Shown here: positions 1-8,130 of the stretch, piece after piece
Position numbering within the stretch: position 1 is the first letter of the stretch
How the letters are laid out: each line of letters starts with the position of its first letter
Source: Algoriphagus sp.
GTDB lineage: Bacteria; Bacteroidota; Bacteroidia; Cytophagales; Cyclobacteriaceae
Assembly: GCA_023255285.1 (NCBI GenBank)
Contig: JALRIY010000022.1
Span: forward strand, 1-17,297
Direction of reading: 5' to 3'
DNA length: 17,297 nucleotides
Position numbers and translations under genes: made by a program
Notes under the pieces: model-generated
What the model was told of the DNA's origin: nothing
The model's database searches: none
The model's input: the letters and a program-made list of their open reading frames with translations, nothing else

Positions 1-2
1 GC

Positions 3-1415
3 CGAACCAATCACTGGGGTAGAATTTCCCTTCGCTTTGGCCCAAATGATTTCAAGCGTGCCAGCATCGATGGCTTGGGGCACGATTGGCCGATAGGCTA
101 CGATGACTTAAAGCCCTATTATGACAAAGTGGATAAACTGATTGGTGTTTTTGGTTCCAAAGAAGGGATTTATAACGAGCCAGATGGCTTTTTTCTTCCT
201 CCTCCTAAGCCCAGATTGCACGAACTTTTTCTCAAAAAAGGAGCTGATAAAGCAGGGATTCCAATGATTCCGGGAAGACTTTCCATGCTTACCCGACCCA
301 TCAATCAGGAGCGTGGAGTGTGTTTTTTCTGCAATCAATGCAACCGTGCCTGTCAAGCTTATGCTGATTTTTCCTCAGGAACCTGCTTGATACATCCTGC
401 TATGAAAAAAGGGAAGGTGGACTTATTCACCTATTCCATGGTTCGTAAGGTCACTACGGATGATACGGGCAAAGCCAATGGGGTTTCCTTTGTATCCAAA
501 ATAGATCGGAAAGAATACAAGTTAAAGTCTCGAGTGGTGGTCCTAGGCGCCTCCGCTTGCGAGTCTGCTCGAATCTTAATGAATTCCAAATCCAAGGCAC
601 ATCCCGATGGGATAGGGGCAGACTCGGGGGTATTGGGCAGATATCTCCACGATTCCACTGGTGCCAGCCGAATGGGTATTCTCCCCGACCTTATCGACCG
701 AGATCGCTACAACGAGGACGGTGTGGGCGGCATGCACATGTACACCCCTTGGTGGAAAGACAACAAGCAATTAGATTTTGCACGCGGCTATCATATTGAA
801 TATTGGGGAGGAATGGGACAGCCCTCCTACGGAGCCGGAGGCAGCATGGATAGTATGCGAAAGTACCTCAAAGATGAATTTGGCAATCCTAGTCCAAATG
901 GGGGCTATGGAGTAGGACTTAAAAAAGATATCCGCAGAATTTATGGATCCACCCTTGGAATGTCTGGCCGCGGAGAAAGTATCCCCCAATACAGCAATTA
1001 CTGTGAAATCGATCCCAACATAGTAGATACCTATGGAATCCCCGTACTTCGGTTCCATTACAATTGGACGGACCAGGAAATCAAGCAAGCCAAACACATG
1101 CAAGATACCTTTGAAGAAATCTTAACCAATGCTGGAGCACTACTTTTGGGCAACAAACCTGGCCCTGAAAGCATGTATGGACTTGCTGCTCCAGGCCGTA
1201 TTATTCACGAAGTAGGAACCACCCGAATGGGTAATGACCCCAAATCATCCGTCGTCAATTCCAACTGCCAGTTACATAGCTGCGCTAACCTATTTGTAGT
1301 AGATGCAGGACCTTTTGTATCGCAAGCAGATAAAAATCCAACCTGGACCATTTTGGCCTTGTCTTGGAGAACTTCCGATTACATCATCGAACAACTGAAA
1401 CAAAAAAACATCTAG
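3..1415 (+). CDS. GMC family FAD-dependent oxidoreductase, C-terminal part (5' end outside window)
   Basis: This is a GMC-fold flavoprotein dehydrogenase, probably oxidising a sugar, polyol or alcohol and passing electrons to a membrane acceptor. The reading frame is open from base 3, beginning RTNHWGRISLRFGP, which is the conserved GMC segment after the FAD-binding Rossmann motif. The apparent TTG start at 75 is therefore not the real start; the N-terminus and GxGxxG motif lie upstream. The C-terminal signature is clear: IHEVGTTRMG (His codon 1206-1208), then NLFVVDAG and KNPTWTILALSWR (Asn codon 1335-1337), which suggests a His/Asn catalytic pair. A cysteine group, codons at 321, 330, 339 and 351 (C-x2-C-x2-C-x3-C) plus one at 384, may bind a metal or Fe-S centre. 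The next gene starts 3 bases later and encodes a typical partner subunit. The family call is firm; the substrate is unknown. Confidence 0.93.
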   Translation, partial: RTNHWGRISLRFGPNDFKRASIDGLGHDWPIGYDDLKPYYDKVDKLIGVFGSKEGIYNEPDGFFLPPPKPRLHELFLKKGADKAGIPMIPGRLSMLTRPINQERGVCFFCNQCNRACQAYADFSSGTCLIHPAMKKGKVDLFTYSMVRKVTTDDTGKANGVSFVSKIDRKEYKLKSRVVVLGASACESARILMNSKSKAHPDGIGADSGVLGRYLHDSTGASRMGILPDLIDRDRYNEDGVGGMHMYTPWWKDNKQLDFARGYHIEYWGGMGQPSYGAGGSMDSMRKYLKDEFGNPSPNGGYGVGLKKDIRRIYGSTLGMSGRGESIPQYSNYCEIDPNIVDTYGIPVLRFHYNWTDQEIKQAKHMQDTFEEILTNAGALLLGNKPGPESMYGLAAPGRIIHEVGTTRMGNDPKSSVVNSNCQLHSCANLFVVDAGPFVSQADKNPTWTILALSWRTSDYIIEQLKQKNI

Positions 1416-1418
1416 GCC

Positions 1419-2114
1419 ATGAATAGAAGAGAAAATTTAAAACTGCTCTTTGCAGGTTCCTTAGGAGCAAGCTTGTTGCTAGGATGCGAGCCTGAGCAAG
1501 TTAAATTGGAAGGAAAAGTGATTGGTACACCTGGGGGCCGTACAGATGAGGAGAAAGCTCGAGATGCCAAATTGCTTTCTGAACAGTTTTTTACAGAGGA
1601 AGAATTAAAAAAAATAAGTACACTAGTAGACCTAATTCTACCTGCCGACGACCTATCTCCTTCAGCCACTGCTTTAGGGGTACCTGCTTTTATCGAATTT
1701 ATGATGAAGGATCAGCCAAACCTACAAACACCCATGCGTGGTGGCCTGATGTGGTTGGACTTTGAAGCCCAAGAAGTATTTGGCAAAGTTTTCAATGACT
1801 TGGAGGCTGTTCAAGTACAAGTAATTATCGACCTGGTCGCTTGGCCAGATAAAGCCAGCGAGGATTACCAAGGCGGCGTGCGCTGGTTCAACATGTTACG
1901 AAACCTTACTTGTTCTGGATATTTTTCCACCCAAGAAGGATGGAACTTCATGGGCTATCAAGGCAATGTGCCGAACGTCTGGGACGGAGTTCCTGCTGAA
2001 GTGCTATCCAAGCATAACCTCTCCAATCCTGAAAAATATGCTGAAATTTACCTCAAACCAGAAGAGCGAAGTAAAGTAGCCGTTTGGGATGCGGAGGGCA
2101 ATCTGATTGCATAA
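1419..2114 (+). CDS. Gluconate 2-dehydrogenase subunit 3 family lipoprotein
   Basis: This 231-residue protein resembles the small subunit that accompanies GMC-type dehydrogenases (gluconate 2-dehydrogenase subunit 3 family). Its N-terminus carries a twin arginine (NRRENLKLLFAG, Arg3-Arg4) followed by a hydrophobic stretch ending in the lipobox LLLGC with Cys23. It is therefore probably exported by Tat and lipid-anchored. The mature part contains the expected segments: LVDLILPADDLSPSATALGVPAF and an aromatic-rich C-terminal half with GYFSTQEGWNFMGYQG. It starts 3 bases after the oxidoreductase stop codon, so the two genes are almost certainly co-transcribed, and the large subunit may be carried out through Tat with this partner. 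Export of the pair is inference from the signal; the family assignment rests on remembered motifs and context. Confidence 0.88.
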   Translation: MNRRENLKLLFAGSLGASLLLGCEPEQVKLEGKVIGTPGGRTDEEKARDAKLLSEQFFTEEELKKISTLVDLILPADDLSPSATALGVPAFIEFMMKDQPNLQTPMRGGLMWLDFEAQEVFGKVFNDLEAVQVQVIIDLVAWPDKASEDYQGGVRWFNMLRNLTCSGYFSTQEGWNFMGYQGNVPNVWDGVPAEVLSKHNLSNPEKYAEIYLKPEERSKVAVWDAEGNLIA

Positions 2115-2252
2115 GCCAAAGCTTCTAGAGCGCTCTTTTTAAAACATACTAGGCTAAATCATTGCCTTTTACCCTGTCAATTATTCAGTTTATCTAATTT
2201 TCGATTTGACTACCTCCTGAATACCTAACTTACTGTCCTTATTCAACCCACT

Positions 2253-4763
2253 ATGAAAAAATATACCCTTGCTCTCCTACTCCTTGGTGGGCTATTATCC
2301 AGTGAAGTAGGTGCGCAAAATATTGCTCCTACCTCCGAAAAAGCTCTTCAAGAGTCAATAAACAAACATCGTTCCTTACTAGCTTCTTCCCCACTTGCTG
2401 AATTCAAAGCTAAAAATGTGGGCCCTACTAATATGTCTGGTCGGATCATCGATATTGAGGTAGCTTCCAATCCAAATACCTTTTATGTGGCGGCAGCTTC
2501 TGGTGGAGTTTGGAAAACGACCGACAATGGGCAGTCATTTACGCCTATTTTTGACCACCAGGCGGCTTTAGGCATCGGCGCAATGGCACTATCCAAATCC
2601 AATAATGACGTACTCTGGGTTGGAACAGGAGAAAACAACTCCAGTAGGTCTACCTATGCAGGTGCAGGCGTCTACAAATCCACTGATGGAGGGCAAAGTT
2701 GGCAGATGATGGGTTTACTTCACTCACAACACATCGGGCAGATTCAAATTCACCCAACCAACCCCGATATCGTGTGGGTTGGTTCCATGGGAGCATTGTA
2801 TTCCAAAAACAAGGAAAGAGGCCTTTACAAAACTGAAGATGGGGGTGAAACTTGGAAAAAAGTCCTTTACATAGACGACAATACAGGAGTGATTGACATC
2901 AAGGTGCATCCGACCAATCCAAACCTACTCTTAGCAGCAAGCTGGGAGCGATACCGCCAGGCGCACGACTTTATTGGCAATGGTAAAGGCTCCACCATCT
3001 GGAGATCAGAAGATGGGGGAGATACCTGGAAAAAATCAGTGACTGGCTTTCCTCAAGATGAGTTTGTAGGAAGAATCGGTTTTGACTTTAGCCTTTCTAG
3101 CCCGGATGTAGTCTATGCACTTTTGGACAATCAAGGCAAATCAGACAAACCAGCACCTGCACCTAGGACACGTGGAAATGCCCCGAAGGAAGAAAATCCC
3201 CTGAAGTTAGAGGACTTCTCAAGCATGACTCTGGAACAAGCTTTGTCCATAGAAGACAAGCGATTAGAACTCTTCCTACGAAGAAATCAATTTGCAAGCA
3301 AATACACGGCTACTGAGCTTAAGCGACAGTTAAAAACCGGAAAAATCACTACTACCCAAATTGCGAACTACCTAGGGGGAGCAGTAGATGCGAATGCAGC
3401 CATGTTTGGTGCCCCAATAAAAGGTGCTGAGGTCTATCGGTCTGTAGATAGCGGTAAAAACTGGCAGAAGGTATCTGAATCGGACATTAGCCAATTGTAC
3501 AATACCTACGGGTATTGGTTTGGTGAAATTCGCGTCAGCACTAGCGACGAAAACGAACTATTTGTACTTGGAGTGCCCCTATTGGTTTCTCGGGATGGAG
3601 GTAAGAATTTTTCTCGAACCGACTCTATTGGAAGACCACATTCAGATCACCAAGCCATGTGGATCAATCCTAAGGATAGTAAGCATATCCTTTTAGGTAA
3701 CGACGGCGGTTTGTATAGAAGTTATGGGGGTGGAGCCCGTTGGGAACACCTCAATACCCAAATGCCAATCTCTCAATTTTATTCCATTATGGTAGACAAT
3801 GCTACTCCCTATAACATCTATGGGGGCATGCAAGACAATGGGGTTTGGTATGGCAAATCTACAAACGCGCCCGCAACCCCTTGGGAATCACTATACGGCG
3901 GGGATGGCATGGTAGTCGCTGTGGATACCCGCACAAACGACATTGTCTACACAGGATCCCAATTTGGAAACTATGTACGCATCAATAAAAAGACGAATGA
4001 GCGCAAGCGAATCACTCCTGGACACGATATCGGAAACGCACCCAACCGTTGGAATTGGAGAACCCCTGCAGAGCTAAGCTACCACAACCAAGACATCGTC
4101 TACATGGGGTCACAATACGTGTACCAGTCACTTGACCAAGGAAATACGTGGACTACCATCTCCCCAGACTTGACCAAAAATCAGAAAAGTGGAAATGTTC
4201 CTTTTGCTACGCTATCCGTGGTGGAAGAGTCACCACTTGAATTTGGAACAATTTATGCAGGTTCGGATGACGGCAATGTCTGGGTAACCCGCAACAATGG
4301 AGGCAACTGGACCAGCTTAAATGCTGGCCTTCCTCAAAATCGTTGGGTGAGTAGCATTTCGCCTTCGTCCGCCAAAGAAGGTCGGGTTTATATCACTCTC
4401 AATGGCTACCGCTACGATGAATTTACTACGTATGTCTACAAAAGTGAAGACTACGGCAAGACTTGGACTTCTATTGCTTCTAACCTACCCGGTGAGTCCG
4501 CAAATATCCTTATTGAAGACCCAAAAATGTCCAATCTATTGTATCTAGGTACTGACCACGGATTATATGTGAGTTTGGATGAAGGAAAAAACTGGAATCT
4601 ATTCCAAGGTCAAATCCCGAACGTAGCCATTTACGATATGGTCATCCAAGAACGTGAAAACCACCTCGTCATAGGTAGCCATGGACGAAGCGTCTATGTC
4701 GTAGATCTTAAGCCAATACACCAGTGGGCCACTCCTGCTCCTCTGGTAATGGAGAACAAATAA
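2253..4763 (+). CDS. Secreted VPS10/BNR-repeat (sortilin-like beta-propeller) protein
   Basis: This 836-residue protein has a signal peptide (residues 1-21, ending VGAQ) and then a propeller built from Asp-box/BNR repeats. I count about ten repeats of the form S/T-x-D-x-G-x-x-W/F, at roughly residues 89, 143, 194, 252, 397, 446, 627, 679, 731 and 775. The terminal IGSHGRSVYVVDL is characteristic of the VPS10/'glycosyl hydrolase' BNR proteins common in Bacteroidota. Residues about 296-390 interrupt the repeats with a Pro/Ala-rich linker (residues 300-314) and a predicted helical segment. The protein stops about 17 residues after the last strand, with no visible type IX secretion sorting domain, so it may be periplasmic or surface-retained. 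Many relatives are, as I remember, longer. No catalytic activity can be assigned. The gene has its own terminator downstream and a 138-base gap upstream. Confidence 0.87.
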   Translation: MKKYTLALLLLGGLLSSEVGAQNIAPTSEKALQESINKHRSLLASSPLAEFKAKNVGPTNMSGRIIDIEVASNPNTFYVAAASGGVWKTTDNGQSFTPIFDHQAALGIGAMALSKSNNDVLWVGTGENNSSRSTYAGAGVYKSTDGGQSWQMMGLLHSQHIGQIQIHPTNPDIVWVGSMGALYSKNKERGLYKTEDGGETWKKVLYIDDNTGVIDIKVHPTNPNLLLAASWERYRQAHDFIGNGKGSTIWRSEDGGDTWKKSVTGFPQDEFVGRIGFDFSLSSPDVVYALLDNQGKSDKPAPAPRTRGNAPKEENPLKLEDFSSMTLEQALSIEDKRLELFLRRNQFASKYTATELKRQLKTGKITTTQIANYLGGAVDANAAMFGAPIKGAEVYRSVDSGKNWQKVSESDISQLYNTYGYWFGEIRVSTSDENELFVLGVPLLVSRDGGKNFSRTDSIGRPHSDHQAMWINPKDSKHILLGNDGGLYRSYGGGARWEHLNTQMPISQFYSIMVDNATPYNIYGGMQDNGVWYGKSTNAPATPWESLYGGDGMVVAVDTRTNDIVYTGSQFGNYVRINKKTNERKRITPGHDIGNAPNRWNWRTPAELSYHNQDIVYMGSQYVYQSLDQGNTWTTISPDLTKNQKSGNVPFATLSVVEESPLEFGTIYAGSDDGNVWVTRNNGGNWTSLNAGLPQNRWVSSISPSSAKEGRVYITLNGYRYDEFTTYVYKSEDYGKTWTSIASNLPGESANILIEDPKMSNLLYLGTDHGLYVSLDEGKNWNLFQGQIPNVAIYDMVIQERENHLVIGSHGRSVYVVDLKPIHQWATPAPLVMENK

Positions 4764-4780
4764 ATATCCCTAGTAAAGGC

Positions 4781-4820
4781 AAAGCCCTTCCAAAATTGAA
4801 TTTGGAAGGGCTTTCTTTTT
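4781..4820 (+). terminator. Rho-independent terminator of the BNR-repeat gene
   Basis: A perfect 14-bp inverted repeat (AAAGCCCTTCCAAA at 4781-4794, its complement at 4801-4814) encloses a 6-base loop and is followed by C then five T. It begins 17 bases after the stop codon of the BNR-repeat gene, so it ends that transcript on the plus strand. On the other strand there is no comparable T run, so it is probably one-directional. Confidence 0.88.
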
Positions 4821-5009
4821 ATTCCAGAGCTAGTTGCCTGAATTTTGAGGAAAGAGAACTCGGAACAGAAATTTGCTCCTTCTCCCCCCTATTCAAATAA
4901 ACATATAGTTGGATTTCGAGTAATTCAGTGGTAGTATCCGCTTATAGACTGTGATCTGTGGACAATTACCTACACGTTGGGACTACCGACATAATTGCAG
5001 ATAATCCAC
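4821..5009. other. Gene-free stretch with nested inverted repeats
   Basis: No coding frame is supported here. At 4910-5008 short complementary blocks nest in order: TGGATT 4910-4915 with 5003-5008, GTAATT 4920-4925 with 4993-4998 (one G-U), and GGTAGT 4930-4935 with 4982-4987. Inside are two small hairpins (ATAGA 4944-4948 with TCTGT 4955-4959, and CCTA 4969-4972 with TGGG 4978-4981). The segment 4924-4934 (TTCAGTGGTAG) matches a typical tRNA D-arm, but no acceptor or T arm fits. It lies directly beyond the stop codon of the minus-strand outer-membrane protein gene, so it could be that transcript's 3' end or an RNA relic. It is a by-eye fold and weakly supported. Confidence 0.25.
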
Positions 5010-5603
5010 TTAGAATAATTTAAACCCGACCGAAAGCACCCATTGATTGATTCGATTATCTGCTGTTAGTGAGCCAATATTCGCTGTATACTCACTCAAA
5101 CCTCCTTCGTATCTTCCATCGATGGATATATTCCCAACATCAAGCCCTACCCCCATTTGATAGCCAAATGTTGCTTTATTGAAGTCGATATCTTTTACAG
5201 TTTTTCCGGATTCTTTGAGAGAGGAGTCTATCGTAAAGCTGGCAACAGGACCTGCCATCACACGGATTAATTTCAAAAATCGGAATCCAGCTAAAACTGG
5301 GACATCCAATCGGTTAAACTTGACCTCATAATCCTTATTTAAATTGGGAGGAGGGAGTTCCAATTTAATTTGTCCGGAGGTTTGTGTAAACAACACCTCT
5401 GGTTGAACAAAAAATCCCATTCCCCCAAACCGGGCAAAAACACCCAGATGATAGCCCATTTGAGCATTACTAGGAATAAATTGCTCACTTTCAAAATCTA
5501 ACTCAGTACTTGTCAATCCCGCTTTTATTCCTAACCCATTTTTTTGAGCAAAGAGAGAGAGCGAACTCCCCATTACGATTAAAAAGAAAACAAGCTTTTT
5601 CAT
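5010..5603 (-). CDS. PorT-like outer-membrane beta-barrel protein
   Basis: This 197-residue protein starts with a clear signal peptide (MKKLVFFLIVMGSSLSLFAQ). It continues with alternating amphipathic strands typical of the small 'porin family'/OMP_b-brl_2 barrels of Bacteroidota: GLGIKAGLTSTELDF, MGYHLGVFARFGGMGFFVQPEVLF, VPVLAGFRFLKLIRVMAGPVASF and a final strand INQWVLSVGFKLF. The C-terminal Phe is the usual outer-membrane insertion signal. Length fits an eight-stranded barrel. The specific role is unknown; such proteins are often named porins without evidence of transport. It stands alone between the terminator at 4781-4820 and the terminator of the next minus-strand operon at 5705-5757, so it needs its own promoter. 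A weak candidate on the minus strand is TTG at 5660-5662, 20 bases, then TAGATTG at 5633-5639, which is imperfect. Confidence 0.87.
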   Translation of the reverse strand: MKKLVFFLIVMGSSLSLFAQKNGLGIKAGLTSTELDFESEQFIPSNAQMGYHLGVFARFGGMGFFVQPEVLFTQTSGQIKLELPPPNLNKDYEVKFNRLDVPVLAGFRFLKLIRVMAGPVASFTIDSSLKESGKTVKDIDFNKATFGYQMGVGLDVGNISIDGRYEGGLSEYTANIGSLTADNRINQWVLSVGFKLF

Positions 5604-5696
5604 AGTAGTATGGTTTAGCGTAGTAAAAATGACAATCTAATTCAGAGCAATTCTACTGCCAAAACGAAAAAAAATTAGATTTTGATACCTACAATT

Positions 5697-5757
5697 AAAA
5701 AAAAACTCCTTTGAGTACTTTATCTAGCCTGCAAGCTAGATTAAAACCCAAAGGAGT
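5697..5757 (-). terminator. Two-tier terminator closing the eight-gene minus-strand run
   Basis: A 9-bp outer stem (ACTCCTTTG 5705-5713 with CAAAGGAGT 5749-5757) encloses a second perfect 7-bp hairpin (ATCTAGC 5722-5728 with GCTAGAT 5735-5741, loop 5729-5734). On the minus strand the outer stem runs into nine T (A run at 5697-5705). It lies 17 bases beyond the stop of the sodium-dependent transporter gene, so it ends the long operon. The T run and position make the orientation clear. Confidence 0.85.
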
Positions 5758-5774
5758 AATTGATTCTATTTTTT

Positions 5775-7160
5775 TTACGCTGCCTGAGGAGCCCCAAATA
5801 ATCCAACCATATTCAAAATCAAAAGGATAATCACAATGGGACAAATCCACTTGATAAAGAAAATCCATCCTGTTCTAAAAGTTCCGGTAAATCCAGGAGC
5901 TCCTTGCGCAAGTTCATCGGCAAAATCATTGATTTTTTGTGCCCATCCTGTGTACAAAGCTAGCATCAAGCAAATTACAATTACTGCAAATGTACCAAAG
6001 ATGAAATCCATCGCTCCAAAGAAGCCAACTAATTCATTGCTCAAGAAAGTGAAACGGATCTCTGCAAAAATATTTCCTTCAATGGAAGACAAGGCAGAAG
6101 GGACAGACAAGATCATGGCTGCAATACCAACAAGCCAGGTCGCTTTTTTACGTCCCCACTTTCGATCATCGATTAAATAAGCAACTGGAACTTCCAACAT
6201 GGAAATGGTGGAGGTTAACGCAGCAACCATCAAAAGAATAAAAAACAATCCCCCGATGATATTTCCACCTGGCATAGCATCAAAAACCTTTGGAAGCACA
6301 TCAAAAACCAAAGCCGGTCCTGCGGCAGGATCTTTTCCTGGAAGCAGTGCAAATAAGGCAGGAAATACCATCAAACCGCCCAACAAGGCCACCGCAGTAT
6401 CCATGCCTGCTATCCATCCACCGGATTGTACAATATTTGACTTTTTATCCAAATAAGAACCGAAAGTAATCATTAGCCCCCATCCCACAGACATGGAAAA
6501 AAAGGCTTGGCCAAGTGCCTGTAGGACCACTGTACCATTGATTTTAGAAAAATCAGGATTCAAGTAGTAGTTGATTCCAGCTTCAGCACCTTCTAGTGTT
6601 ACTGACCTACCTGCAATAAAAAGAATGATCAAGAACAAAACTGGCATTAAAAATTTTGCAGCCTTCTCAATCCCTCCTGATATTCCCCCTAACACAATTA
6701 GAATTGTCATTAGAATAAAGGAGAAGGTCAAAGGAATCACATACATCGGAGTCTGTACAAACTCCTCAAAATCAACTGGAATATTGATAATTTCAGTAAA
6801 AATATAACCCACTGTCCATCCAGCGATTACCGAGTAATAACTGAAAACAAAAAAGCAAACTAGTACACAAAGCACCCCTGCTAATTGCCAAAATTTATTT
6901 CCGCCCGTATCCCGGATTGCCCCAATGGGATTCTTTCCCGATTTTCTACCCAGGGCAATCTCATTCAAAAGTAAGGGCAATCCAATGAAAAGCACACACA
7001 AAATGTATACAAATACAAAGGCACCTCCTCCATTCTCTCCAACGAGATAAGGAAATCTCCAGATATTGCCAAGTCCAACAGCTGAACCTGCTGCGGCCAT
7101 GATGAAGCCAAGACTAGAGCCAAACTGTCCTCTTTCCTCGGTATTCGAACTTACTGCCAT
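5775..7160 (-). CDS. Sodium-dependent transporter, NSS (SNF/LeuT-fold) family
   Basis: This 461-residue inner-membrane protein belongs to the neurotransmitter:sodium symporter family, which imports amino acids or related amines with Na+. The signature of the unwound TM1 is intact at residues about 25-49: GSAVGLGNIWRFPYLVGENG followed by GGAF. About eleven hydrophobic segments follow, including LFIGLPLLLNEIALGR in TM2, and the length resembles the 11-TM bacterial members rather than the longer 12-TM ones. The substrate cannot be read from the sequence. It is the last gene of the minus-strand run, 34 bases after the RmlD-like gene, with no convincing promoter in that gap, so read-through from upstream is likely. 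The terminator at 5697-5757 follows it. Confidence 0.94.
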   Translation of the reverse strand: MAVSSNTEERGQFGSSLGFIMAAAGSAVGLGNIWRFPYLVGENGGGAFVFVYILCVLFIGLPLLLNEIALGRKSGKNPIGAIRDTGGNKFWQLAGVLCVLVCFFVFSYYSVIAGWTVGYIFTEIINIPVDFEEFVQTPMYVIPLTFSFILMTILIVLGGISGGIEKAAKFLMPVLFLIILFIAGRSVTLEGAEAGINYYLNPDFSKINGTVVLQALGQAFFSMSVGWGLMITFGSYLDKKSNIVQSGGWIAGMDTAVALLGGLMVFPALFALLPGKDPAAGPALVFDVLPKVFDAMPGGNIIGGLFFILLMVAALTSTISMLEVPVAYLIDDRKWGRKKATWLVGIAAMILSVPSALSSIEGNIFAEIRFTFLSNELVGFFGAMDFIFGTFAVIVICLMLALYTGWAQKINDFADELAQGAPGFTGTFRTGWIFFIKWICPIVIILLILNMVGLFGAPQAA

Positions 7161-7194
7161 AACTAGTTATTAAAGTTTTGTAAAGGGGATAAAT

Positions 7195-8130
7195 TTATGA
7201 GTGGGCTAATATAATTTGTTTTGCTAAAATACCGATACCCATCCGGAAAGTTTTGGGGCGATATCCTAACTGGCTTTTTGCTTTCTGAATGATGAATCCC
7301 GTACGCATAGGCCGCCGAGCCGGCTGAGTAAACTTAGTTGAATCGGTGCGAACAATCAATCCCTTATTCAATCCAAAAAAATCTGCAGTTTCTATAGCCA
7401 TTTGATAGGGAGTTAATACTTCTTCCCCCGAAATGTTAAATACCCCTGTAGCCCCCTGATTGGCGATTAATATACAGCCTGCAGCCAAATCTTCAGCAAG
7501 AGTAGGCGTACGCTCTTGGTCATCTACTACCTGAATTTGCTTGCCTGCCTCCAACGAAGATTTTACCCATAAGATGATATTTGACCGGCTCAAATCATTG
7601 GCAAGCCCATACACCAGGACCGTGCGTGCAATTGCCCATTTCAAACTAGAGCGCTTCAGGAGCTCTTCCCCTTCCAACTTGGTTTGCCCATAGTAGTTGA
7701 CAGGATCCGGTACAGCTTCTTCCGTGTAAGGATTGTTTCCATCTTCGCCTGAAAATATAAAATCTGTTGACACAAAAATAAAGTGACTACCCAACTTCTC
7801 AGCCGAACGCACCAAATATGCGGTTGCCAGAACATTGGCACGGTAACAAGCCTCCTGGTTGTTTTCACATTCATCCACATGGGTCATCGCTGCTCCATGG
7901 ATCAAAACATCTGGTTTTAATAGGGCTAAAGTCGCCTCTACCTCCTGCTCATTTTCAATATCTAAACTCTGGTAAGTAAAACCCGCGCCCGAGAGTCTGC
8001 AAGCCCCCCTACCTGTAGCAATCACTGCAAAATTTTTGGCTGCTACCAGCTGCTCTACCAGCTTCTGACCCAGCAAGCCATTGGCTCCAGTGATTAGGAT
8101 TTTTGGTTTATTGGACGATAGGGTAGACAT
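7195..8130 (-). CDS. RmlD-like dTDP-4-dehydrorhamnose reductase family (extended SDR) protein
   Basis: This is an NAD(P)-dependent extended short-chain dehydrogenase of 311 residues. The Rossmann glycine motif TGANGLLG is at residues 14-21, followed by DVLIHGAAMTHVDECE, STDFIFSG (about 121-128) and the catalytic Y-x-x-x-K pair (Tyr147, Lys151 in NYYGQTKLEGEE). These are RmlD features, giving reduction of a dTDP-4-keto-sugar. No rmlA, B or C lies nearby, so the real substrate is uncertain. The frame is open for 40 codons further upstream, but that part is basic and unlike the family and would lie within the cyclophilin gene. I chose the ATG at 8130 (MSTLSSNKPKILITGANG), which still leaves a 23-base overlap with the preceding gene and suggests coupled translation. 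Confidence 0.85.
   Translation of the reverse strand: MSTLSSNKPKILITGANGLLGQKLVEQLVAAKNFAVIATGRGACRLSGAGFTYQSLDIENEQEVEATLALLKPDVLIHGAAMTHVDECENNQEACYRANVLATAYLVRSAEKLGSHFIFVSTDFIFSGEDGNNPYTEEAVPDPVNYYGQTKLEGEELLKRSSLKWAIARTVLVYGLANDLSRSNIILWVKSSLEAGKQIQVVDDQERTPTLAEDLAAGCILIANQGATGVFNISGEEVLTPYQMAIETADFFGLNKGLIVRTDSTKFTQPARRPMRTGFIIQKAKSQLGYRPKTFRMGIGILAKQIILAHS

Noticed and set aside
75..77. TTG as the start of the GMC oxidoreductase
   Set aside because: The frame is open to the window edge with conserved GMC sequence upstream, so the gene is simply cut by the window.
2115..2145. Terminator after the subunit 3 gene (AGAGCGCTCT followed by T5)
   Set aside because: The palindrome has no room for a loop, and alternative stems are only 4 bp, so it is not a convincing hairpin.
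4903..5000. A tRNA gene suggested by TTCAGTGGTAG and a nearby TGTGATC
   Set aside because: The distance from the D-arm to the possible anticodon is about 5 bases too long, D-stem pairing has a mismatch, and no T arm or matching acceptor stem can be found. Kept only as an unexplained element.
5836..6807. Three plus-strand open frames opposite the sodium-dependent transporter gene
   Set aside because: They are mirror frames of a clearly recognised membrane protein; their Lys/Pro/Ile-rich translations match no family.
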